Shown here one piece after another: positions 7,462 to 14,915 of a stretch of 20,015 nucleotides of DNA. The stretch lies in assembly GCA_017521345.1 (NCBI GenBank), contig JAFXCU010000045.1:1-20015 (forward strand). Direction: 5' to 3'. Source of the stretch: Ruminiclostridium sp. Lineage in GTDB: Bacteria; Bacillota_A; Clostridia; Oscillospirales; Oscillospiraceae. The position numbers and the translations under genes were made by a program. The notes beneath the pieces are model-generated. The model saw only the letters and a list, made by a program, of their open reading frames with translations, was not told the origin of the DNA and did no database searches. Numbering within the stretch: position 1 is the stretch's first letter; each line of letters starts with the position of its first letter.

Positions 7462-9225
7462 ATGAGCAAGAACATCGACTATAAAAAGACCCACCCGCTG
7501 AAAATATTCCTGTCCTACTATGGCCCCCACAAGCACCTGTTTATTCTTGATATGTGCTGTGCCTTCCTCATCTGTCTGATTGACCTGGCCTTTCCCTATG
7601 CCTCCCGAGAGGTGGTCAACGATCTGCTGCCCAACCAGGAGTACAGGGTATTTTTCATTGTGATCGCCATCTTCATTGCTGCCTAGGTGGCCAAAGGCTT
7701 CCTTTATTTCACTGTCTCCTACTGGGGCCACTTGTTTGGCGTGCGGGTGGAAGCTGATCTGCGGCGGGATCTGTATGCCCACCTGGAGAGCCTCAGCTTC
7801 AGCTTCTATGATAAGAATCGCACCGGCGTTCTCATGTCCCGGGTGACCAACGACCTCTTTGAGATCACCGAACTGGCCCACCATGGCCCGGAAGACCTGT
7901 TCATTTCCTCTGTGACACTGGTAGGTGCCTTTTGCATCATGTGCACCATTGAGTGGCGTCTGGCCATTCTGGCTTTCGGTGTCGTGCCTTTCTTCCTGGC
8001 CTTCACCCTCTACCAGCGCAGAAGAATGCGCAAGGCCAACCTGAAGCTGAAGGCCAAGACGGCGGAGATCAACGCTTCCATTGAGTCCGGTATCTCCGGT
8101 ATGCGTACCGCTAAGGCCTTCCAGAACGAAGAGACCGAAAAGGCCAAGTTCAATGCCATGAATGGACAGTTCGTTCAGGCCAAGCGAGGCTACTACAAGA
8201 CCATGGCGACCTATATGGGCGGCCTGGAGTTCTGCATGTCCATCATGCCTGTTCTGGTGATCGGTGCCGGCGGTTATTACATCATGCAGGGTACCGTTGA
8301 CTATGCTGACCTGCTGGCCTTCACCCTGTATGTGACCACCTTTATCACGCCCGTTCGTAAGCTCTCTGCCTTTGTGGAGCAGTTTATGATGGGCTCTGCC
8401 GGCTTTACCCGGTTCCTGGAGCTCATGCGTCTGGATCCTGAGATCCAGGATAAGCCAGATGCTGTAGAAATGAAGGAGGCAAAGGGCGAGATCACCTTTG
8501 AGAAGGTCTCCTTCCGTTACAACGATAAGGCAGAGGTCCTGCAGGATGTGGACCTGCACATCCAGGCAGGGGAGAAGTTCGCCTTTGTGGGCCCCTCCGG
8601 CGGTGGTAAGACCACCATCTGTCAGCTGATCCCCCGGTTCTATGATGTGACTCACGGCAGCATTCGGGTGGATGGACAGGATGTCCGGGATGTGACCCAA
8701 AACTCCCTGCGGCGGCAGATCGGTATCGTTCAGCAGGATGTGTTCCTCTTTGCGGACACTGTTATGGAGAACATTCGGTACGGCCGGCCGGATGCATCTG
8801 ACGAAGAGGTCGTCCGGGCCGCCAAGCTGGCCGAGATCCATGAGGATATCTTGAATATGCCTGACGGATATCAGACCTATGTGGGCGAGCGGGGCGTGAT
8901 GCTTTCCGGCGGCCAGAAACAGCGGGTGAGCATTGCCCGGGTCTTCCTGAAGGATCCTGCCATCGTCATTCTGGACGAGGCCACCAGCGCTCTGGACAGC
9001 GTGACGGAAGCAAAGATCCAGGCCTCCTTTGACCGACTGTGCGAAGGTCGAACCTCTATCGTCATTGCCCACCGCCTTTCCACTATCCGAAATGCGGATC
9101 GTATTGCCGTGGTGGACCGGGAACAGATCCTGGAGCAGGGCACCCATCAGGAGCTCATCGACCTGGACGGAGAATACGCTGCCCTTGTCCGTGCCCAGGA
9201 ACAGGTGATGAATAAGCAGTCTTGA
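7462..9225 (+). pseudogene. ABC exporter (fused membrane and ATPase domains), interrupted by an in-frame TAG
   Basis: Read through, this is a 587-residue half-size ABC exporter of the MdlB/MsbA-like multidrug or lipid type. The membrane domain (about 1-320) includes a helix near 27-47 and the S-F-Y-D-K-N-R-T-G-V-L-M-S-R motif. The ATPase has Walker A G377-P-S-G-G-G-K-T384, signature L481-S-G-G-Q485, Walker B I501-V-I-L-D-E506 and H-loop H537. Codon 75 (7684-7686) is TAG, in the middle of the second membrane helix, with the same frame and clear family similarity continuing on both sides. Start ATG 7462 has GGAGG seven bases upstream. The GTG directly after the TAG has no ribosome site, and a protein starting there would lack helix 1. 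Most simply a recent nonsense mutation or a sequencing error; stop-codon readthrough is the alternative. All other family motifs are intact, arguing for recent loss if any. Confidence 0.85.
7684..7686 (+). other. In-frame amber (TAG) codon within the ABC exporter
   Basis: GCC-TAG-GTG reads in the exporter frame. None of the other 17 genes in the window ends in TAG: 10 use TGA and 7 use TAA. A single base change from TAC, TAT, CAG or TGG would explain it. Confidence 0.9.
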
Positions 9226-9249
9226 CACATAGTCCATTCGTGTTACAAT
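9222..9249 (+). promoter_or_regulatory. Promoter of the SLH-domain protein gene
   Basis: TTGACA (9222-9227) and TACAAT (9244-9249) are 16 bases apart. The -35 box overlaps the stop codon of the ABC gene (9223-9225), so the secreted protein has its own promoter even though it lies on the same strand 67 bases downstream. Confidence 0.85.
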
Positions 9250-9292
9250 AAACGCAGCGATACAACGATAAAAAATTGAAAGGATTGAGAAC

Positions 9293-10354
9293 ATGAAGAA
9301 AAGACTGCTTTCCCTCCTGATGCTGCTGGTCCTGCTCTGCACCATGGTGGTCCCGGCCTTTGCAGCCTATACCCCCGGTTCCATTGCAGGAACCTCCTGG
9401 TATGGCCAGTACACCGGTTGGCAGAACAATGAGTCCAATCTGGTCCAGCGGTACATGAATATGACCATCAACAAGTGTGATGCCAACGGCAACCTCTCCG
9501 GTGTGGCTAAGGTCACCACCGTGGAAGGGCAAAACACAGATATGGTTTGGGTCAACTATAACTTCAAGGGTACCTTTAACTTCAGCACCGGAGCCTTTAC
9601 CATGAAGGGCACCTCCATCATCAGCCAGAGCAGCTCCAATCAGAACTGGACCCTGTCTGAGTTCAGAGGTACTTTGAGCGGCAACAATATTTCCGGCTTT
9701 GTTGGCGGCAACACCCGTACCTTCTCCTTCGGTCTGGTTTCTGAGTGGGCCAAGGATGAGATTATCGATGCCGATTTCTACGGTCTGATCCCTGAGACCC
9801 TCCAGGGCAAGGACCTGTCCAAGCCGGTCACCCGTGCTGAGTTCTCTGCCATTGCCGTTCAGTTATATGAGACCCTGACTGGTCAGGAGACCTATGCTTA
9901 CGGATCTCCCTTCTATGACATTTATGGCCACATCGACCGTGAGAGCATCGAGAAGGCCTATGCGCTGAATATTACGGTAGGCGTGGACGCCACCCACTTC
10001 GCACCGGACAGCAAGATCACCCGTGAGCAGCTGGCAACCATGCTCTGCCGTGCCATCAAGAAGTACAAGTTTGAGGATTGGACCTACGCCACCGATGACC
10101 AGTACTATCTGGATACCACCGGAGTAAAGAAGTATCTCGATGATGCAGATATCTATGATTACGCAAAGCCCTCTGTCTACTTCATGACCAAAATGGGCAT
10201 TATTAAGGGCATCAATCCGGAGGGAACACTCTTTGGTCCCAAGGCTGTGACACCCGAGCAGGTTGCCATTGGTTATGCTACTGCTACCCGTGAGCAGGCG
10301 CTGGTCATGTCTCTGCGTGTGTACAACCTCTCTGAATTCTTAATGGATCATTAA
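9293..10354 (+). CDS. Secreted SLH-domain protein with unrecognised N-terminal domain
   Basis: A 353-residue exported protein. Its signal peptide (K2-K-R, hydrophobic to about 20) ends in A22-F-A24, a signal peptidase I site. Residues about 26-150 form a domain I do not recognise: rich in Asn, Thr, Ser, Gly and aromatics, with alternating strands, probably a beta-sandwich or barrel. From W152 come three SLH-type repeats (about 152-200, 205-265 and 280-345), each with the acidic or proline-bearing start and the V-T-R-A-E-F or I-T-R-E-Q-L helix. SLH domains bind pyruvylated cell-wall polymer, so the protein is probably wall-anchored. The start at 9293 has GAAAGGA (9278-9284) upstream. Its own promoter sits at 9222-9249 and a hairpin terminator follows. 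The N-terminal domain is presumably the exposed functional part. Confidence 0.9.
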   Translation: MKKRLLSLLMLLVLLCTMVVPAFAAYTPGSIAGTSWYGQYTGWQNNESNLVQRYMNMTINKCDANGNLSGVAKVTTVEGQNTDMVWVNYNFKGTFNFSTGAFTMKGTSIISQSSSNQNWTLSEFRGTLSGNNISGFVGGNTRTFSFGLVSEWAKDEIIDADFYGLIPETLQGKDLSKPVTRAEFSAIAVQLYETLTGQETYAYGSPFYDIYGHIDRESIEKAYALNITVGVDATHFAPDSKITREQLATMLCRAIKKYKFEDWTYATDDQYYLDTTGVKKYLDDADIYDYAKPSVYFMTKMGIIKGINPEGTLFGPKAVTPEQVAIGYATATREQALVMSLRVYNLSEFLMDH

Positions 10355-10375
10355 CTGTCTTAAGACAGTAAAAAA

Positions 10376-10410
10376 ACAGCTCCGATGTGTTTGCATCGGA
10401 GCTGTTATTT
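10376..10410. terminator. Bidirectional terminator between the SLH gene and the HdeD gene
   Basis: A 12-base stem (10376-10387 with 10394-10405) with a six-base loop lies between two converging genes. On the minus strand the hairpin is followed by seven T (from 10376 down to 10370); on the plus strand the tail is TATTTTA. Immediately upstream, 10354-10369 is a separate perfect 16-base palindrome (ACTGTCTT with AAGACAGT) starting at the last base of the SLH gene's stop codon. Confidence 0.85.
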
Positions 10411-10928
10411 TACTCAGATTTTTTCATCTGGAATCCCAGGATCACCAGGTTGATACCGGAGACGATGAAGTAGATTCCCAGCAGCATACCCACGGAGAAG
10501 GCCAGGGCCACGGGGTGGAACAGGGAATAGACACCCAGGATCAGGCAGAGGACAGCCATGACCAGATTACCCAGCCACTTTGTGGTCTCGTCCCCTTTTT
10601 TCTTACCCCGAATACCCATGGTCAGGGCCACAGCACCCTGGAGCAGGAACCAGACAGCCAGCATATAGATGATGGTGGTGCTGGTCATGAACTTGAGGCC
10701 GGGAATGAAGAGGATCGCCAGTCCGGCTGCCAGACTCAGGATGCCAAACAGAAAGCTGGTGTCAAAGCTCTTCTTGGTGATGCCCCGAAGAATGGCGGCA
10801 AAGCCATAGACGATCAACAGGACGATGAAGAAGTAGCTGGTCTCCCAGAAGGTCATGAGGGGTGTGGCGGCCAGGAGGACACCACAGACCGACATGAGTC
10901 CGCCCAGGACCCAAAGTAAGATTTTCAT
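10410..10928 (-). CDS. HdeD/DUF308-family membrane protein
   Basis: A 172-residue integral membrane protein with six predicted helices (about 4-22, 31-50, 58-76, 84-106, 118-136 and 143-165), arranged as repeated helix pairs with Gly-rich ends. This fits the DUF308/HdeD family. HdeD in Escherichia coli is an acid-resistance membrane protein, but in clostridia the function is unknown. A short basic loop (about 107-117, R-G-K-K-K-G) suggests a cytoplasmic turn. The start at 10928 has an AGAGGAA-type ribosome site about seven bases upstream. It lies 39 bases after the large membrane protein gene, with no terminator between, so the two form an operon. Confidence 0.85.
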   Translation of the reverse strand: MKILLWVLGGLMSVCGVLLAATPLMTFWETSYFFIVLLIVYGFAAILRGITKKSFDTSFLFGILSLAAGLAILFIPGLKFMTSTTIIYMLAVWFLLQGAVALTMGIRGKKKGDETTKWLGNLVMAVLCLILGVYSLFHPVALAFSVGMLLGIYFIVSGINLVILGFQMKKSE

Positions 10929-10967
10929 AATGGAATTCCTCTCTTTTCTCTTGTTTGGGAGGATGCG

Positions 10968-12719
10968 TTACTCCTCAGCAGGAACTTCCTCTGTAGATTC
11001 AGGTTTCTCCACAGGGGCGGGTTCCGCCTCTGTGTTGCTGCCGTCAGAGATGGAGATGGCATTGATGATGGTTCCTTCATCCTCCAGGGCAGTCTGGATG
11101 GAGATGCTGTCGCCCACATTCAGAATGACCACATTCTGGTCGGCAGTGGCGGCAATGGCGTAGAAGGTCTCGGAGCCCTCCAGACGGATATAGTACCAGG
11201 AGTTGCCGTTCAGAACCGCAGTGCGGATCTCTGCCACAGTGCCGGAGACACTGGACTGGTCAATGATGATGTCCTGACCTTCGCCCACATCCACAGGGAT
11301 GCCGTGCTGCTGGAGCAGGGACAGGTAGTTGCTCTCACAGGTAGCTACTGTTGCACCGGTAGCCACGATCTGATACTGGGAGACGTTGACCATGGCGTAC
11401 ATCTTGACCAGGTCAGAGCTGTCCTTCAGGGACATGAAATAGGTGGGGTGGCCGCCGATGTTCAGCAGCAGGGGGAAGGTGGCGGTGTAGCCCAGGTCCT
11501 GGACCACGCCCATAGCGGAGGCCATGGCAGAGGTTTCGATGGCGCCGGGAGCAGCATAGTAAGTGGTTTCCTTGGTGCGCTGGTTGGACAGCAGGAAGCC
11601 GATGTTGGACTGGTCGCTGTTCACAGAGGTAATGCCGGTGTACATATACACGTCATCGCTCATAGCCAGGTAGTTGTAACCCTCAGTGGTGATGGTCACA
11701 TCCTTCTGGCCGATGAGGGAGTTGATGAAGCCGTTGACATAAACACCGTGGTAGTCGTACTGCTGGCTGATGAGTTCAGCGGAGAATACACGGTCCACCC
11801 AGGTGGGGATCTCTTCCAGAGTGTAGTAAACGTGCTCACCGGTGCATGCGTTCAGCAGGACAGCGCCAACGATGTCGGTGCCGCCGAAGAGACCGATGGT
11901 ACGGACTTCACGGGGGCAGACCCACCAGGGAGTGCCTTCCTCGTCGATCTCCAGGTGAAGCTGGCTGAACATATAGGTGGGGTAAGCGAACCGGACGGTA
12001 CGCATCAGGTCACGGGTGAAGTACTCAGAGGGAGAGTAGCGCATACCTTCCAGGCCCAGGCTGGACAGACGGACGACTTCAGCCTCCTGGGTGACCATGT
12101 CCACGGTGACATAGGCAGGCAGACCTTCCTTGGTGTTCAGGAACCACTTGAAGAAGTCGCCGTACTCCAGGGAGGTCACTCGGACGGGGCTGCCTTGGTA
12201 GTTGATCTGGGTGTAATCGTAAGAGACTTCAAACTGGCTGACCATGTCGGACAGCTCGCCCAGCTTTCTGTCACCCAGGCGCTGGGTGGAGGCCTCGTCC
12301 AGCATGGGAACTTCGTTGTAGGAGACCTGTTCGATCTCGGTGGCGAAGTCGCCGGTGTCCACCTCCAGCAGCTGCTGATAGGCAGGGGCACGGAGGATGG
12401 GGGCGGAAATGATCTGGCCGATGATAAACACGGCGGCCAGGGCGATCACGATGACCACCACGGCCTTACACTGATTTTTGGCAAAGGACAGGTATTCCTT
12501 CAGGCCGATGCCCTGGCGGCTGCCAGTGTCCACACCCAGGGCAATCATAAAGACCAGGATGTAAACCAGAAGGAGGACGAAGATGAAGCTGTAGAACCCG
12601 GTGTTCTGCAGGTTGATGGCGGGAAGGGACACATAGAACCAGACTGCTCCGATGACCAGGGTGATAAGCAGGCTGATCAGGATACGAGGCATGGTACGTT
12701 TTGCCTGAGTGTCGGACAT
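10968..12719 (-). CDS. Large membrane-anchored protein of unknown function
   Basis: A 583-residue protein I cannot assign to a named family. Three membrane helices lie at about 12-32, 42-63 and 86-106; the rest (about 107-583) is hydrophilic with no further helix and is most likely outside the cell. Visible segments are a charged region (115-165), a long mixed alpha/beta region (170-490) with many Tyr and Thr and a W-W-V-C-P stretch, a small strand-rich domain about 495-565 of OB/SH3-like look, and an acidic Glu/Pro tail (about 565-583) probably disordered. Start ATG 12719 follows AAAGGAG. It has its own promoter (12772-12800) and is first in an operon with the HdeD-like gene. The extracellular domain has no catalytic motif that I recognise. 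A conserved clostridial family is likely; function is open. Confidence 0.85.
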   Translation of the reverse strand: MSDTQAKRTMPRILISLLITLVIGAVWFYVSLPAINLQNTGFYSFIFVLLLVYILVFMIALGVDTGSRQGIGLKEYLSFAKNQCKAVVVIVIALAAVFIIGQIISAPILRAPAYQQLLEVDTGDFATEIEQVSYNEVPMLDEASTQRLGDRKLGELSDMVSQFEVSYDYTQINYQGSPVRVTSLEYGDFFKWFLNTKEGLPAYVTVDMVTQEAEVVRLSSLGLEGMRYSPSEYFTRDLMRTVRFAYPTYMFSQLHLEIDEEGTPWWVCPREVRTIGLFGGTDIVGAVLLNACTGEHVYYTLEEIPTWVDRVFSAELISQQYDYHGVYVNGFINSLIGQKDVTITTEGYNYLAMSDDVYMYTGITSVNSDQSNIGFLLSNQRTKETTYYAAPGAIETSAMASAMGVVQDLGYTATFPLLLNIGGHPTYFMSLKDSSDLVKMYAMVNVSQYQIVATGATVATCESNYLSLLQQHGIPVDVGEGQDIIIDQSSVSGTVAEIRTAVLNGNSWYYIRLEGSETFYAIAATADQNVVILNVGDSISIQTALEDEGTIINAISISDGSNTEAEPAPVEKPESTEEVPAEE

Positions 12720-12771
12720 AGGGAACTCCTTTCATTGGGTCAAGAAAATGGGGATAATGCGATTATCAGTT

Positions 12772-12800
12772 AGTATATCCCATAATTGTAAAAATTGCAA
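12772..12800 (-). promoter_or_regulatory. Promoter of the large membrane protein gene
   Basis: On the minus strand, TTGCAA (12795-12800) and TATACT (12772-12777) are 17 bases apart. It drives the operon at 12719-10410 and is back to back with the promoter region of the MgtC gene. Confidence 0.75.
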
Positions 12801-12809
12801 TCATTATCA
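12795..12809. promoter_or_regulatory. Possible Fur-family (7-1-7) operator
   Basis: The 15 bases match the Bacillus-type Fur box TGATAAT-N-ATTATCA at 11 of 14 positions: seven of seven on one arm (ATTATCA, 12803-12809), four of seven on the other. It overlaps the -35 of the minus-strand promoter and abuts the plus-strand TTGACA at 12811. One arm is weak, so this is tentative. Confidence 0.3.
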
Positions 12810-12810
12810 T

Positions 12811-12840
12811 TTGACAAACCTATGAAAACATGGCAATATT
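12811..12840 (+). promoter_or_regulatory. Possible promoter of the mgtC-like gene
   Basis: A perfect TTGACA (12811-12816) is followed 18 bases later by AATATT (12835-12840), a weak -10. It lies about 50 bases upstream of the MgtC start. The -35 is convincing, the -10 is not. Confidence 0.5.
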
Positions 12841-12888
12841 ACAAAAAAGAAGAATGTAAAAACAAAGTAAAGAGAGGAGGCAATGTGT

Positions 12889-13578
12889 ATGATCCAGTTG
12901 GATCTCATTGGCGACCTGCGGGACCTGAACCTGCTGTCTGTCTGTGTACGCATCGCCCTTGCCATGCTCTTTGGCGGCACCATCGGCTTTGAGCGAGGGA
13001 TGCGCCAGCGGGCAGCCGGTCTGCGTACCCATATGCTTCTGTGTGTGGGTGCCGCATCCACCATGCTGGTCAGCCAGTATATCTATGCCAGTTATGGGGT
13101 TGGCGACCCCTCCCGTTTGAGCGCACAGGTCCTCAGCGGTATCGGCTTCCTGGGTGCGGGTACCATCATCATCACCCGCCGGAACCAGATCAAGGGCCTT
13201 ACCACAGCGGCCACTCTCTGGGCTACGGCTTGCATGGGCTTGGCGGTGGGCTCCGGTTTCCTGGAGTGCGCCATTGTGATGTACCTTGCCATCATCATCA
13301 TTCTGCTGGTGGTGAACATTTTGGACAACAAATATCTGAAGATCGACACCAGCACTTCCATGTACCTGGAAGTCAAGCGGGAAGCCGGTCTGGGAGATGC
13401 CATCCAGTTTATTCACGAGCTGGGCTGGACAGTTCGGGAGATCAAAGAGTTTCCCTCCGGCCGTCCGGATGTGCTTGCTGTTCGAATGGATCTGGAGACA
13501 GATCAGGCCCTTCGGGATGACCTGGAGGCCATGAAACTAATGAAAGACCTGGACAGTGTGGTCCGGTTGGAAATGTGA
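12889..13578 (+). CDS. MgtC/SapB-family membrane protein
   Basis: A 229-residue protein of the MgtC family (COG1285). The N-terminal membrane domain (about 1-145) has the two family signatures: G29-G-T-I-G-F-E-R-G-M, then A-A-G-L-R-T-H near 42-48, and G84-I-G-F-L-G-A-G through K-G-L-T-T-A-A-T near 103-109. The C-terminal region (about 155-229) is a soluble ACT-like domain, as in the longer family members. MgtC proteins affect membrane ATPase activity and survival at low magnesium; some non-virulence members have other or unknown roles. The start is taken as ATG 12889, because GGAGG (12876-12880) is eight bases away, while the ATG at 12883 is only two. A serpin gene follows after 61 bases with no terminator between, so they may be co-transcribed. 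Confidence 0.92.
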   Translation: MIQLDLIGDLRDLNLLSVCVRIALAMLFGGTIGFERGMRQRAAGLRTHMLLCVGAASTMLVSQYIYASYGVGDPSRLSAQVLSGIGFLGAGTIIITRRNQIKGLTTAATLWATACMGLAVGSGFLECAIVMYLAIIIILLVVNILDNKYLKIDTSTSMYLEVKREAGLGDAIQFIHELGWTVREIKEFPSGRPDVLAVRMDLETDQALRDDLEAMKLMKDLDSVVRLEM

Positions 13579-13601
13579 GGGAACCTTTTTCGTTTTGCTT
13601 C

Positions 13602-13613
13602 GTCTATATAGAC
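13602..13613. promoter_or_regulatory. Short palindrome upstream of the serpin gene
   Basis: GTCTATATAGAC is a perfect 12-base palindrome in the 61-base gap between mgtC and serpin. It contains TATATA, which could be a -10, but no good -35 is seen. It could be a small operator; function unknown. Confidence 0.25.
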
Positions 13614-13639
13614 AGAACCAACGGAAAGGAGTGACCAAC

Positions 13640-14875
13640 ATGATCCAAAGATTGCTTGCTTGTATTCTGTCCATCAGCATGGCCCTCTGTCTGACTGCCT
13701 GTACCCAGGGGATCCAAGCGGAGGAACTGACCGCCGGTATAACCCCTGGAACCTATTCCAATACGGTGGATTTTGATGGACCAGAGACTACCCTGGTCAA
13801 CGATTTTTCTGTGTGCCTGTTTCAGCAGGCTGTGGAGGATGGGGAGGACACCTTGCTCTCGCCCATTTCTGTTCTCTCTGCCCTGGCCATGACGGCCAAC
13901 GGGGCAAAAGGGGAGACCCTGGCCCAGATGGAGGAAGTCTTCGGCCTTTCCATACCGGAACTGAATAGCTGGCTTCTTGCGTGGACGCATGCGGCCGGGA
14001 ATTATGAAGCTGTGGTGAATTCTGCAAATTCTCTGTGGCTCAAAACTGATAGTATCCTAGCAGAAGAGGACTTCCTCCAGGCCTGCGTAAAGTGGTATGA
14101 AGCAGAGGTCTATCAGGCCCCCTTCGACCAGTCCACTGTGAAGGACATGAACCTGTGGGTAGAGGAACACACAGACGGAATGATCGAAGAAATGGTCCGG
14201 GAACTCTCGCCGGACACGGTGATGTGCCTGATGAATGCACTGGCTTTTGACGCGGAGTGGCAGAGGATCTATTACGACTACCAGGTGAGGGAGGATACCT
14301 TTACCACCGAGGGTGGAACCCAACAGAAAGCAGAATTCATGTATTCCAATGAGGACTACTATTGGGAGGATGATCTCTCTACCGGTGTCATGAAGTACTA
14401 TAAGGGAGATGTCTACGCCTTTGTGGGCCTTCTGCCCAAGGAAGGGGTCAGCCTGGATGCGTATGTGGATTCTCTCACTGGCGAACAACTCCGGCAGATC
14501 ATCAACGGTTTTACCTCTGCCGAGGTCCAGACCAAGATCCCTAAATTCCAGAGTGAGACCACAGCGAATTTGAACCAGGTCCTGATAAAGATGGGCATGA
14601 CTGACCTCTTCGACCCGGCTTTGGCTGACCTGTCCGGCATGGGGACAAGCTCGACCGGAATGCTTTATGTGAATCAGGTCCTCCATAAGACCTTCATCAA
14701 TGTGGACGAGCGGGGCACCCAGGCCGGAGCTGCCACCATGGTGGCGGTTGGAGAGGGCGCGGAAGCTCCCCAGGAAATCAAGCAGGTCCATCTGGACCGG
14801 CCCTTCCTTTACGCGATCGTGGACACCCGGAATCATATTCCCCTGTTTATGGGCACGATGACAGACATAACTTGA
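13640..14875 (+). CDS. Lipoprotein serpin (serine protease inhibitor)
   Basis: A 411-residue serpin with a bacterial lipoprotein signal (lipobox L18-T-A-C21), so it should be anchored on the outer membrane face. The frame stays open to 13556, but AAAGGAG (13625-13631) eight bases before ATG 13640 fixes the start. Serpin landmarks include the early N-S-A-N-S-L-W strand, and near the end the hinge E357-R-G-T-Q-A-G-A-A-T366. That hinge has Thr at P14 and small residues at P12-P9, as in inhibitory serpins. The C-terminal signature D-R-P-F-L-Y-A-I and L-F-M-G-T is present. Counting 17 from E357 puts P1 near G373, with V-G-E-G-A around the cleavage region and no basic residue, which points to an elastase-like rather than trypsin-like target. 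The loop seems about four residues longer than in antitrypsin, so P1 is uncertain. Bifidobacterial serpins inhibit host elastases; a similar defence role is inferred. Confidence 0.93.
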   Translation: MIQRLLACILSISMALCLTACTQGIQAEELTAGITPGTYSNTVDFDGPETTLVNDFSVCLFQQAVEDGEDTLLSPISVLSALAMTANGAKGETLAQMEEVFGLSIPELNSWLLAWTHAAGNYEAVVNSANSLWLKTDSILAEEDFLQACVKWYEAEVYQAPFDQSTVKDMNLWVEEHTDGMIEEMVRELSPDTVMCLMNALAFDAEWQRIYYDYQVREDTFTTEGGTQQKAEFMYSNEDYYWEDDLSTGVMKYYKGDVYAFVGLLPKEGVSLDAYVDSLTGEQLRQIINGFTSAEVQTKIPKFQSETTANLNQVLIKMGMTDLFDPALADLSGMGTSSTGMLYVNQVLHKTFINVDERGTQAGAATMVAVGEGAEAPQEIKQVHLDRPFLYAIVDTRNHIPLFMGTMTDIT

Positions 14876-14913
14876 AAAAAGAACCGAAAGCCAGTGGCTT
14901 TCGGTTCTTTTTT
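14875..14913. terminator. Bidirectional rho-independent terminator
   Basis: A 12-base stem (14881-14892 with 14896-14907) with loop AGT is flanked by six A on the left and six T on the right, extending the pairing. It closes the serpin gene on the plus strand and the DUF2344 gene, ending at 14916, on the minus strand. Confidence 0.93.
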
Positions 14914-14915
14914 GC

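Noticed and set aside
7687..9225. Separate gene starting at the GTG just after the amber codon
   Set aside because: There is no ribosome site before it, and the product would lack the first membrane helix and half of the second.
9246..9292. Small RNA or attenuator before the SLH gene
   Set aside because: The short leader has no stable hairpin and no T-run. It is an ordinary 5' untranslated region.
7432..9345. 637-codon open frame on the minus strand opposite the ABC exporter
   Set aside because: It is rich in His, Gly, Gln and Asp, has no domain and no ribosome site, and mirrors a gene with clear ABC motifs. It is a codon-bias shadow.
11304..12773. 489-codon open frame on the plus strand opposite the large membrane protein
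   Set aside because: The minus-strand gene has signal-like helices, a ribosome site and a promoter. The plus frame has only shadow composition and runs through the minus-strand promoter.
13556..13639. Serpin start at ATG 13556
   Set aside because: It would overlap the end of mgtC and bury the lipoprotein signal peptide 28 residues inside. The ATG at 13640 has a good ribosome site.
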